A stretch of DNA of 64,000 bases, taken from positions 17,996,401 to 18,060,400 of the forward strand of contig OY755175.1 in assembly GCA_963576735.1 (NCBI GenBank). The letters are read 5' to 3'. Shown piece after piece: positions 32,541 through 45,000 of the stretch (position 1 is its first letter; each line of letters starts with the position of its first letter). Origin of the DNA: Bedellia somnulentella (lineage: Eukaryota > Arthropoda > Insecta > Lepidoptera > Bedelliidae). Position numbers and translations under genes: made by a program. The notes below the pieces were generated by a model, which saw only the letters and a program-made list of their open reading frames with translations, searched no databases and had not been told where the DNA came from.

Positions 32541-32879
32541 ATAGTAGGTAGGTTATCTATCTGTAGGTTATAGAAGCATTAATACATTTTTTTCAGATTG
32601 ATCTAGAAAGTTGTACGCAATATATCACAATGAGATAAGATCATTTAAACAGATTCTAGATAGTAGAACTTTTTACTTTTTTTGCTAGAAAATTATACGT
32701 ACACCGGAAAAATAGTAAACTTGCATAATTAATATTTACCAGATTATTATATGTTAATTATTGCTGCGTAAACCTAATCATAAGTAAAGCAGGCTACCAT
32801 AAAAAAAAAAGTAATTAAAGTCAGGTACCCTAGAGTTTGATACTATCATTTTTGGAATTTGAATGAGGAAAAGATAGAT

Positions 32880-34244
32880 TATTGAAGATTATTCATTGGC
32901 AACATATTTCAAGCAAGTTATAATAAGTCATTAGAAACGGGGTTTTTTCCTGATTTACAGAAGTTGTCCCGCGTAGTTCCAGTACATAAAAAAGGTGAAT
33001 TAAATGACGTCACTAATTATCGTCCTATATCGTTACTGTCAGCCGTTTCGAAGGTCTTTGAGTCATTGTTGTGCCCAATACTAGTCAATCATACAAAAGG
33101 ATATGCTTCGCAACACGGGTTTCAGGCAAATAAAGGTGTTATCTCTAATTTAGCAAGCTACATTATTGACATCATACACATTGTGGACAAGAGTTCGCAG
33201 GTTGATTCAGTATACACGGATTTTTCTAACGCGTTTAATAAAATATGTCATGACCTACTTCCTTATAAATTGAGAGCGCAATTCAACATAACCGGGCAGT
33301 TCTTAAACTGGCTTGAATCGTACCTTTGTAACCGGACAAATTGTGTGGCAGTAAAGAATTATGAATCTTTGAGTTATCTTTCACCCTCGGGAATAGCTCA
33401 AGGATCACATATTGGCCCAATCTTATTTTATTTATTTATTAATGACATAACAAATTGCTTCTTATATAGTAACTATTCAATTTACGCAGATGAAATTAAA
33501 ATTTATAAAGAGATTATTACAGAAAATGACATTGAATTATTGCAATCCGATTTAGACAGATTATCAAAATGGTGTCTTGACAATAAAATGACATTAAATA
33601 TCCCATAATGTCATTTTATTAGATTCACCAAAAAGAAAAACGTTATTCAAAGTTCATACAATATTAACGGTAAACCATTAGAACGGGTAACTAAAATTAG
33701 AGATCTAAGTATCATATTAGACGACAAATTATCATTTATTCCCCATTATGAAAATATGATTGGAAAAGCTTGTAGAGTAGTGGGCTTTATTAAAAGGATT
33801 GCCAAAGATTTCAAAAAAATCTCCACCAAGATATATTTATTCAACACTCTAGTACGTAGCATTCTGGAATTCGGTAGCGTTATCTGGAACCCCCTTTACT
33901 TGTCTCATGGTGAAAGGATCGAGGACATACAACGTTCATTTACTCGATACTTGGCATATCATTCCCCAGGGATTAGTCATAGGTGTTCATATCAAGAACG
34001 GCTACAACATTTCAATATGACATCTCTCCGTGACCGTAGAAAAATGCTTGATCTGTGTTTTCTCTACAAAATGATACATAGCAAAATAAACTGCCCTGAA
34101 CTGTTGGAAAAGATCAATTTTAACGTACCACGATTGCACGCACGTAGAGTTTGCGCAGACACATTTACTTTGTTAAATAATACTCACACAATTAATTGTT
34201 CCATACGACTTATTAATTGTATTTTAAATTATATTATAACTTAA
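32880..34244 (+). pseudogene. 5'-truncated non-LTR retrotransposon reverse transcriptase (LINE)
   Basis: Reverse transcriptase domain in one plus-strand frame: VVPVHKKGE and NYRPISLLSAVSKVFE, then motif A YTDFSNAFNK, motif B GIAQGSHIGPILFYLFINDI and motif C IYADE, then a C-terminal part with LFNTLVRSILEFGSVIWNP. The endonuclease and N-terminal half are missing, and upstream of about 32880 similarity is lost. One in-frame TAA at 33606-33608 breaks the frame; the second half (33756-34244) is in the same frame. The catalytic box is YADE instead of the usual YADD. The pattern is of the Jockey/CR1-like group. A dead copy, ending with 3' UTR to roughly 35640 (AAATAAATAAAC). Confidence 0.88.
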
Positions 34245-34483
34245 TTTCAATTTATTATCGATGTATAGTTCAAACAATTAGTTCTTTAGCCTTAGTATTC
34301 TAATATATATATATTTTTTATTTTATTGTAGGTTACTCTGCTTACCCAATCTGACATTAAATTAAATTAGAATTCCTAAACTTAATTTATTTTATTCATA
34401 TTTTTAATTATTATCGTTTTTGTTAGTTATTATTTTATTTAAGTTTCAATTGTCATGCCTAATAATTTAAGGGTATAATTTAG

Positions 34484-35360
34484 ACGGTCACCAAAAATAT
34501 TTTTTAGGATCTAAGCCTAGGCACCAAATAAACTTAACAACTCCAAAAAAAATTAATCGGCTTTATTAAAAGTGTCCTAAAGTATATCCCATAGTATTTT
34601 TGGTTCCTTAAATGGATAAATGGTCACCAAATAATGTCTTAATCAAAGATTAATATTACTACCAAAAAAAGCAAAAAACCTTACTCCAAATTAGTTTAAC
34701 GTCATCCAAAATACATGATTTGAACCCAGTCTACTTTTATGTAAGACTAAAATTACAATTGCTTCCCTTTATTTCTGAACTAAATCCAAAAAAGCTTTAT
34801 TAATTCAACGATTTCTATTTTTCTTATTCTAGATCTCAAAAACAAATTAATGTTATACCTTTAAGTGCCTACGACTGTAATAAACCTTCTAGTTCCTCAG
34901 CTCTGGCTACCCCTTGTAGGGATTTACAGCCGTGAGTATATGAGATGAGTATTTAATTTTATACAACATTAAACAAATGACGTATGTTTGGGAACCCGAG
35001 TATATTTAGTTAATTTCATATAACAATTAATAAGTGACATATGTTTGGGAACACCAGTATATTAATTGGAATTTATGAAATATTCTAGCGATCGTTAGCT
35101 TTTTTAGCCAAGCGAAAATTACCAAATTAGAACTCATGGTATAAAATATTGGTAACATCAATTTAGTGAAAACATGTAAAATTTAATCTAAAGAGTATTT
35201 TAAAGTCGTCCATATATTTTTATAGTAGTCAATAATACAAAAAATGGATTTATTTAATAATATTTTAGGAAAAGTAATTTGGTGACCATTTATCCATTTT
35301 GGTAACAGTTTAGAATTTTATTGGTAGTAAAATGGGTACATTTTTGGGTGGCGCTTTAAC
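34484..35360. repeat. Possible inserted element with ATGGATAAATGGTCACCAAAT inverted blocks
   Basis: GGATAAATGGTCACCAAAT at about 34616-34634 recurs as its exact complement at about 35278-35296, and further accaaa-type motifs occur towards both sides (GGTCACCAAAAATAT near 34487, ATTTTTGGGTGGC near 35341). This suggests a separate element inserted in the LINE 3' UTR. Its true ends are not clear. No ORF. Confidence 0.45.
34890..34942 (+). repeat. F1 SINE, 3' fragment
   Basis: TTCCTCAGCTCTGGCTACCC, CTTGTAGGGATTTACAGCC, GTGAGTATATGAG. Confidence 0.7.
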
Positions 35361-35755
35361 ACAACCCATAATTTAATTTAAATTTTGATTTCACAGAATA
35401 AGAATAATATTCTTTAATGTCAATTTAAAATTAATGTTATAACTATTGCTATTTTTAACTTACTTTGTAAATTCTATTTTTATTAGAATTCACTAAAATT
35501 TAATGTGTGTAATTATCAAAATTGTATTTCATATGCTGACCTGTAATTGGTTTAAGGACCAGCTGTATATACCTGTTTTTATTTATGTGATATTTCTGTT
35601 CTTGAACTGTTGGTTGGCTTTAAATAAATAAACTCAAACAGTCCCAAAGCTCTTAAAGTCTCCTCGTACAAAACTCATGGGTAGAAATGTGGCTATTGCT
35701 ATACTAACCCACGACTACACAGCAAACGTATTTATTACGCATCATTAAAAATTTA

Positions 35756-35918
35756 CATAACATAACATAAACGTTCACGCCGTTTATCCCCGAAGGGGTT
35801 GGCAGAGGTACCAATGCTTCTGAACTCACAATGCAGCGCCATCTAGTGTCCAGAGAAGGTACCCACGTTTTGCTTAGACAGTGTACTCACGTGATAGGGG
35901 GCAGGCCTATCGCCGTAC
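35756..35918 (-). repeat. F2 SINE, tail-side half
   Basis: ACATAACATAACATAAACGT, CCCCGAAGGGGTTGGCAGAG, CGCCATCTAGTGTCCAGAGA, then breaks after GGCAGGCCTATCGCCGT. It carries the AGCGCCATCTAGTGTC variant that is also in the copy at 15515. Confidence 0.85.
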
Positions 35919-35947
35919 ATTTACATATTCCTACTTAAAAAACATAC

Positions 35948-36044
35948 CAATCAACAAAGCAGGTCCTGGTTTCAAGTCATCTTTTCCAGCATTCAGATAA
36001 TTGACAGCATTCTGCAGACATCTGCTAATACTTGCTGGCATCTC
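35948..36044 (-). CDS. MROH1: MROH1 exon 14 (last one found)
   Basis: Acceptor AATTTCAG, donor ATTG|GTATGT, 97 nt, phase 0 to 1. Encodes EMPASISRCLQNAVNYLNAG and KPGPALLIG. Human MROH1 continues about 45 residues beyond this point, so one more exon is expected further left. Confidence 0.8.
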
Positions 36045-39000
36045 CTGAAATTAAATGAAATTGTTTATTAGCTTGAAAAATGGTAAAAGAAAGATGTTAC
36101 AATATTGTATGGAACCACATGTCTCGTCAAGTTTCTTGACATACAAATACATACATACATATACTCACGGCGGTATAACCCTAGAAGGGGTAGCCAGAGC
36201 TAAGGAATAAGAAATTCCACAGCCACTTTTGGAAAGTTAAGTGGGGAAAAGATTATAAAATAAAGGCAGTTGGTGATGGGTCTCCAACCGCATCGCCCAA
36301 AAATACCTTAATAGCCCCAATACCGTTATTCGCCTCTTACGTACACCCACCGAAAGAATTCGGGTAGTGCTTTCTAAGCAGACACTACACAGCAAGACAA
36401 TTACATAAGAATAAAACTGAATTAAAACCATTATAAAACTTATAACAAACCTGGGCCAGGTTCCTGAGTAAAGCTGTCAAAAAGTCATCAAGTATAAGAC
36501 GACCTTCTTCTGGGAGATGGTTCTGGACTAAATCGTTGGATTTCGGAGCAGGAAAAGTCTTGAATATTTGCTTTAGCGTTGATTTGCTTGCCTGTAATGG
36601 TTAACTTGTTTTTAGTTTGAATTCTTATTATATTATTATTATATATTAGCCGTGTAGTGTCGGCTTAGAATAACACTACCCCATTTCTACCCGAGGGTGA
36701 TCGTAAGAGGCGACTAAGGGTATAGGGGCTTTTTAAGTGATTTTGAGACTATGTGGTTGGAGACCCGTCACCAAAATCATTTTATATTACCGTCTTTTCC
36801 CCTGACCAACATCCAAAAGTGGCTGAGGAATTTCTGACTACCCCGTAAAGGGATTTATAGCCGTGAATATCTGTATGTATGTTCAGTGTCGGTATAAATA
36901 AGATTTACTCACTCTAACAACAGCGGGACTACTATCACACAGATGTAATAGGAAACACGGCAGACATGTGATTGCTTGTTCTACCAAGTTTTCAGATTTT
37001 ACACGACTTGATATTATACCTGGAATAAGAAGTTTTAAATTTTATTATAATATATAACAGAAGTCTTTTTTTCTTCGAAAACATAAAGGTCTGAATAGCA
37101 TGTAATAATGAATGGTAAGTGGCCTCTTGTACGTCTTGACAATTTGGAGGAATGAAGCTGTGTATGGAAAACGGTTCGTTATATTATAGGAGATCAAATA
37201 GTTAAGATAACAAGAGAGAAGCCAATTCGGTATGCAGTTTTTTTTTTGGTATTTATTAAATATTTTTATTCGATAGTAAACACGAAAATAAAAGACTAAT
37301 TTGAATATTTTCCATTTAAAATGAGCAATTGTAAAGTTGTTTTTTTAAAGATTGTTCAACTTCTGTACTTTATGACGTCATCGATTGATAAAATCACGTA
37401 GCGACATGCAAATGAAGCGAAATGTTATATAAAAGTGTTGCTGATTGCAAAACATAATACGAATTTGTGATGTCAAATGAAATTTTTACGATATTATACT
37501 AAACAAACCTATGATTTTTGATATTTTATTGATAAACAGCAAAACCGTATGTCTTTGAAACAACATTGAAGGTCGAACACTGTTACAGTTTTTTGATAAA
37601 ATAACAGTCATCTTAGCTTCAATTGATATAATTTCAAGAAAATATTGTTTATAACCATAATATCCCGAAATGGTTTTGTAATCAGCATCACTTTAGTAAA
37701 ACTTTGCATACCGAATTCTTTTGATTTCAGTAAAAATAAATAAAGTTAAAATATAATATACTCACCAAACAATCTAATAGAGAACTCTCTCAGTAGCACA
37801 CAATCCGTGTTCATGAACGGACGTATTTTCTGCGACACAGACAACAACTCTCGTTCGTATTGATAATCCAAGGTGTCTAGTTCTGTTAGCAACCGACACA
37901 GACCTTGGATGGCTGCTAGAGGTACGTTGTCTTGAGGGGTTCTGGAATAATGAAGTTTAGTTGTAAAAGAGAAAATATCATCTTTTCTAAAATGAACGAC
38001 AGAAAAATAATTCTTCTAGTGCTGCTGCAAATAGTTCAGAAGACCTATTAAAGACCTCAAAAATCTTTTTTACGACTTGCCGGTATTTATTTACCTATGG
38101 TACGTACTCTGCAGCATGTTTTGCACACCCACCAACCTTTAATATCCCTATGACTATCTTGATTCCAAAATGGCGGTTCTTTTAATGATAGAATAATCGC
38201 TATCAACCACCATAGTTATATAAGTTACAGAGAGTTCAGACAACAAAATGGCAATCAACCATAAACGTAATAAGTATAAAAACAGTTTGCTGTGTAGTGT
38301 CGGATTAGAATAGCAGTACCCCATTTCTTCCGGTGGGTGTACGTAAGAGGCGACTAACGGTATAGGGGCTTTTAAGGGATTTTTGGGCGATGCGGTTGGA
38401 GACCCATCACCAACAACCTTTATTTTTACTGTCTTTTCCCCACTTAAATTTCCAAAAGTGGCTGAGGAATTTCAATTTCCTTAGCTCTGGCTACCCCTTC
38501 TTGGGATTTATAGCCCTGAGTATATGTATGTATGTAGAAAAACAGACTTACTTAGCCTTCTGCGAATCCACACCTTGACTCAAAGCCGCAAAGGCTATAG
38601 GCAACGCTGATTTCCTCAAACTGCTATTTAGTTGGGCAACATTTGCAATGCCTCTAAGACTGGTAGCTCTGACACGGTCGTCTTCGTCCTTCCAAGCTGA
38701 GTTCAAAGTCGCTATGATGGTTTCTACTTGGATTTGGTTTTCTTCGCAACTGTGAAGGAAGACCAGACAGATAAGTGGTGCAGGTTAATAAAAATACATT
38801 GGCAAACAAGCAGGTTTCAAAATTGGCGTAGTAAATATCTTCTGCTACAACTAATGAAGCAATATAGGACGGTATACTGAGCAGAGAGCTGAGGTATGGA
38901 ATCACACAACATTCTTAAGTTGTGGATGAATACATACAATAAATAAAACTCTCTTTACAATAAAAAGCAGAATGCGTTTGTGGCTAACTTTAGTCCGCGA

Positions 39001-42000
39001 ACTCACTCGCACGCTAGCAGCGTCTCATAATCCTTCATCACGGTATCTAAATATTTCTCTAGGTAAGTATAATACTGCTGTGTAGTTTCGGCTTAGAATA
39101 GCACTACCCCATTTCTTCCGGTGGGTGTACGTAAGAGGCGACTAACGGTATTGGGGCTTTTAAGAGATTTTTGGGCGATGCGGTTGGAGACCCATTATCA
39201 ACAATCTTTATTTTACCGTATCTTTATTTAATCTTTTTTTTATCATTATGCAATCTTTATATGCAAAACGTGGGTACTCTGAACACCAGGTGACAAAGTC
39301 ACGTGATGTTCAGAAGTATTAGTACCTCTGCCAACCCCTTCGGGGATATTCGGCGTGAACGTTTATGTTATGTTTATGTATGTTATGTTTATTTTACCAT
39401 AATTTCCCCACTCAACTTTCCAAAAGTGGCTGAGGATTTTTTTATTCCTTTGCTCTGGCTACCCCTTTTAGGGCTTTATAGCCGTGATTATATGTATGTA
39501 TGTATAAATATAAAGTAAAAGTTGATACAGAGCGGGGTGTACTGGGGAGTATATATTTACTATTCCCACACATTTCAATAGAAAAGTTAAATGAGGTGGT
39601 GTTACTAACAAAGTATATATTTAGTATGTGACTTTTATAATATACGAAATACTTACTCTTGTAACAACAAAGCCGCCAACATGGCAATGGCGGCTGCTCT
39701 TCTTGGCGCCACGGTATCTCTTGCAGCCGCACATAACGCTGGTACCACTCGCCATAACACACCATTACCACTAGTACCATTATTACCACTGGTACCATTA
39801 TTACCACTGGTACCACTATTACCACTGGTACCATTGGTACCGGCCCCAGCGCCAGCTAAGACCACGGCAAGTCTTTCGATATCTACACTGTCTTTGGCGC
39901 TTACCATGTTGCATGCTTCTCGCATCTGAGGAAAACATTGAATTATTTAAAATATGTTTAAGTTTATTTATATAGGTAACATAAAGATTAATTGTAAACT
40001 ATTTTCTAACGATTTACATACGAACGTCCGTACTCGCGGCTATAAATAAAAAAAATGGGGTAACTAGAGATTCAGAGTTAGAAATTACTCAGCCAGTTTT
40101 GGAACTCAAGTCAAAATGCCCCCATTCCCAAGGTCGCCTTTTACTATACCCGTGGAAAGAGATGGGTTAGTGCTATTTCTAAAACGATATTGCACAACTT
40201 CATATTCACTTAAAAACATATGTAATAGGAAACATTATTATAAATTATTGCTGTGTAGTGTCGGCTTAGAATAGCACTACCCCATTTCTTCCGGTGGGTG
40301 TACGTAAAAGGCGACTAACGGTATTGGGGCTTTTAAGGGATTTTTGGGCGATGCGGTTGGAGAACCATCACCAAGAACCTTTATTTCACCATCTATTCCC
40401 CACGCACCTTCCAAAAGTGGCTGAGGAATTTCTAATTCCTTAGCTCGGGCTACCTCTTGCTTAGGATTTATAGCCGTGAGTATATGTATGTATGTATGTA
40501 TTATAATTTGATTGCAATTTGTAAGTCAATCAATATAACGATCTTTATCTGTCAAATAAAAATTAAAAAATATAATGAATGTCTCCTTTTCTTTCTTCAG
40601 AGGGTCAACTCACTTATCTCTTTTTGGTATATGAGAATACATGGTGATATTCGACGAATTCAACGATACCCCCGTAGTTTTCGTTGGTTTCATCGAATAG
40701 AAAGCGCCAGTATTAATATTTTTCTATGCATTTTAAAATGTCAAAATCGGAATAATCGTTGCGTGCGAGAGAGATAGAAATAAATGTTAATATTCGTAGA
40801 AGGTACTGCCTCCGTGGTCTAGCGGTTAAGCGCTTGGTTTCAAGTGCGGAGGTCTCGGGTTCGATTGCCGGGGGATGGTAAAATTACAAATTTTATTTGT
40901 AAGATTTAACCCAGTTTGGAAGGATATTGCAGGCTCGAATCACCTGATTATCCGAAAATAAAGAGGATTTCGTGCTTCGGAGGGCACTTTAAGCCGTCGG
41001 TCCCGACTACTATTACGGTAGTAGTCGTTAGTCTGCCAACCCGCAATTGGCCAGCGTGGTGGTCTATGGCCAAATCGCCCTATAAAGGGTAGGCTCGAGC
41101 CCCTTGGTGGGGACATATATGGGCTGTGAGGAATGGGTAGAAGAGAAACGTATGCAAATTATCGTTTTTGGCGTGAAGAGTAGACCCTCGGGTAGTATGT
41201 ATGGTGGATTTTCTTTGGCGATGCAGTTGAAGTCGAACGTCAAAAATTTCTCCCAATTTTCTCTGAATGTCCAAAAACAGCTGCGGGATCGTCGATTACG
41301 AAACTTAGGTATAAGTAGGTTTTGATAATTGAGTCTGAACTCTTTCCCTCACGGGACACCATATAAAACTATACAGCAATAAACTACAAAACTTACCAAA
41401 ACATTGCCAGTCCTCTCCAGAAACACATCGAAAGTATGCAACGTTATCTTGGCCGGTGACAACCGTATAGCCTCTCTATTCGGTATAAACCCAAATCTCT
41501 CCTGCCCCCGAATTGCTGACATCATATAGGCCGGGGCCTCAGCGTCGATATAACACGCTAATGTGGTGTAAAGAGTTGCAAAGAGATTTGGGAAACGGGC
41601 CTCACATATTGAAGACATTGATGGCTCTTGTAGCATCTCGCCTAGAGCTGTTATTAGCTGGAATTGAAAAAAGAGCTGAGGGCGATTGGTAAAATTATGG
41701 TTGACGGAAATATAGAATAGGATATTTTTTATTACAAGTAGTTTTATCAAATTCGCAGCGCTGAATGTATACATTTTAGTAACTATTTCTTGAATCTTAC
41801 GCAGAAATAAAAATATTAACGCCATCAAAGTATATTGAAATATTTACTTGCTTTATGCATGAACATTAATTTTGTCTAAGGTAGTAGTTTGTACATTTAA
41901 ATAGGTAGTAGGCTATCGTATTTTATAATTTTAACATTTTACATGACTGGTTGGTAAAGTATAAATTACTGACAATAGGAAATTACGCTTTAACATTTTC

Positions 42001-45000
42001 AACAAAAAATACTGCATAATATGGAGTTCATAATTTGGGAACCACTTGCGATACCATATTATAGTGCCACATTTTAGATTTTAAAAAAAAAGGTAAGTTT
42101 ATAATATACAGTACTGAATTATAGAACACAAACTTAAAATCACATCAAAAGAGTATTTTTTCGAAGGTACTTACAGTAAGCGGTTGCAATGCCGCTATAT
42201 GGTTTTCGGTGATATGGTACGGATCTTCAAACAGCTCTACTGAATTTAAGACCCGCAGAAAATTGTCCACAATGGCAGTTGAGATGGTTTCATCGTCGCC
42301 TAAGCATCGCCAACAAGAAAGTACAGATCTGAAAACAGATTGAATACATTAAAATAATAATGTTTAAAGAAAGAGGCATAGAAGTTATGCAGGAATAAAA
42401 TCAATCAAAACTTTTGCAGATCAAGTACAAAAAGAATTGAATTCGAATTTCAAATCAGTTAAATAGGGTTCAAGATTGTTAAGGTTGACGGATATCAAAG
42501 CAAGGAATCCTAGATTATCCATCAGAGACTTACAGAGCTGCTGTAAAGGGTTGGCTGAGGTCATGAGGATCACTGGCCAGGCAAAAAGAGGGTATTCAGG
42601 ATATGGGCCTACTTTAAATTTTGTATCAGTCAACAAAAAAACAGAGGAGAATAGATGGTGCAGCAGATGGTCAAGATGGATCTCCTAACACCAACATACA
42701 GCAAAGAGGTTGAACAGATACTTACGGATTTAGAGGTAATTTTTGCGCCAACAACACAGCTGTCACAGAATTCGTATGGTGCCTCGCCAACGCTGTTAAT
42801 GCTTTCAACAATTTGCTTGCGGCACCTTCGCTCACTCTTTGCATGGTTTCCAAAAACACTTCTACGATTCTTTCTATGCTCTGGAACAGATCTTGACCAT
42901 TCTTATTGAAGAGAGCCTTCAAAACTGCACTCACACACGTGCATCTCAACTCGTTATCATCGTAACATTCCAAGAGGCTTTCTATAAACTGCATATTGTG
43001 ATTATGAGGTATCGCTTCCGAAATGGCATTATATACTTCCATACTATATTCTGCTATTCTATTGACATCATTAGTCATTATAATATTATGTAAACGCAAC
43101 AACTCATTAACGCATACATCGTCCGGTTCTATAGTGTGACCCTCGTATAGATATTGTATCTGTATGATAAGTTTAATACATTCAATCGTTGTTAATCTTA
43201 CAGAGAAATTAGAATCTGCTATTCCGGGAACTATAAGTCCTAGCAAATACCCCATTTGACCAAATTTGCTAGGAGTTTCGTAATTAAGTTTCACATTCTT
43301 TAAATACGCATCTAAGACTACTTGAAAAATAAGGGTTGCAGCCGTTCTTATTTCATCATTTTCGTGTTTCAACCATTCGATTAACAATGTCACTAAATCA
43401 TCAATGGTGCTCAAACACGGCGATTGAATTATTAATTCTCGCATAAGATCATGCAAAAGCATTAAACTATCATTCAGCGTTTTCGCCAATTTATCATTTT
43501 CATCTCTTTTCCCTTCGATCTCGCAGTTTTGATTAAACGTCCGCAGCTCACCGAAAATATTACTGAAAAGAACTCGTACAATTGTGTTTCTCTCTTCAGG
43601 AAGGATACCTTTTTGGAGCTTCGTTAGCGCTTTTGATGCATTAACTATGATTGGATAAAGCTCAACATTACGTTTCTCGAGATTCTGATTATAAATTTGT
43701 TGCAATACTGAATTCAAAAGGTGCCATCTGTTTCTCAAAACAACGTTATGGTGTGCAGCCGGTTGTAGTGCTTTGGCCACTTCGTATAATGTAGTAACTG
43801 TTGCGCGGCACAATTCAAAGTTGGGACTTGACTTCAATATTTCTAATAATATCACAGTGAGATGCTCTCCCAAACGAGCTAAAATATGGACATCGAGACA
43901 TTCGCTCGCCACTTTTCCATAACAAATAATTACGGCAACTTTTGATACATTGAGTTCAGTTTCATTTCTAGAGTGCTTTGAGGATATAAAGTTCAACAAT
44001 TTATTGCCTCTTTTTGATTCAATATCTTTATGGAACGCGTCAAGCTCGTTCAGTACATATTCGCCATGTTGTCTCGATGCAATCCCAATAGCTTTACTGA
44101 CATATTCTATACTTTCCACTGGTATAGATTTCAGAGAGAGTAGTATGATTTTCAAAATTTGTTCTACAATTGCTGCATTGGACATATGACACGACATAAC
44201 AGCCAATAATTGTATTGAAACGCCTTTGATCATCACCGATTGTTTAGTTGATAAAATTTGTTGCGATAGGTAGTTTGAAACGTTTTCGACCCATTTATTG
44301 CTATTTACTTGCTCAATTGCCGCCACGAGTAGATCTAAAATCATTTCATGCCACTGTTCCTTTGATTCACATTTAGATACATACTTTACTAACCTATCTA
44401 CTTCAACGGACCAGGCTGTTTTCAAATTTTTATGTATGTCACCAGAATATTCATCTAGGAAGAGCAGTAAATTTTTATTGCGTTCAACTTCATTGGGCTC
44501 AGAAAGGTGTGTCATACATCTTACAAATATCAGATCTGGTGAGATTTTGTTACTAGAAGATAAGTTTGTCTTGTCATCACTGGATGCTTCTGAATTATTT
44601 TGGAATAATGATAAAAGGCATTGACAAACAGTAGCCATAGAAGGAGTAAAGTCATCCATTGTTAGAGATTTGAGAAGTAAATCACGCATCTGTGTTCTTA
44701 CATTGATTGCCGAGTTACAAAGAAGAATTAACGAGCTTTTACACGTGTCCTGCAAATCAATTAAATCCGACACATTTCCATTAACGTTTTTGGCCCCACA
44801 GTGTTTAACGATAAATTCGACCATTGCAAAATCTTCCATATTTGTTATGCAATTCTTATAAACAAGTCCTACTATGGCTTTTGCAACTAATTTCTTCATT
44901 TTAAGACCTTGTTCCATGTTAGTCATAACTTTTAATATATTAATGAATTTGACAGAATATTTATCAATAAAAATTTGCGATGAAGTTGTTAGATGCGTAA

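Larger units (their letters stand above)
27814..32879. other. Intergenic region between paralog B and the MROH1 3' end
   Basis: AT-rich DNA with the repeats listed separately. 28600-29760 and 29830-30540 hold no exon or repeat that I can name. The last MROH1 exon (about 50 codons) should lie to the left of 35948 but was not found here. Confidence 0.45.

Noticed and set aside
39442..39929. Minus-strand 130-codon ORF and plus-strand ORF at 39681-39929
   Set aside because: Out-of-frame and antisense readings of the exon 8 minisatellite and of the SINE tail.
40806..40876. Possible tRNA gene
   Set aside because: It is the head of an F5 SINE, continuous with the SINE body, with a mismatched first acceptor pair.
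42839..44861. Several plus-strand ORFs of 63-108 codons
   Set aside because: Antisense shadows of the large MROH1 exon 5.
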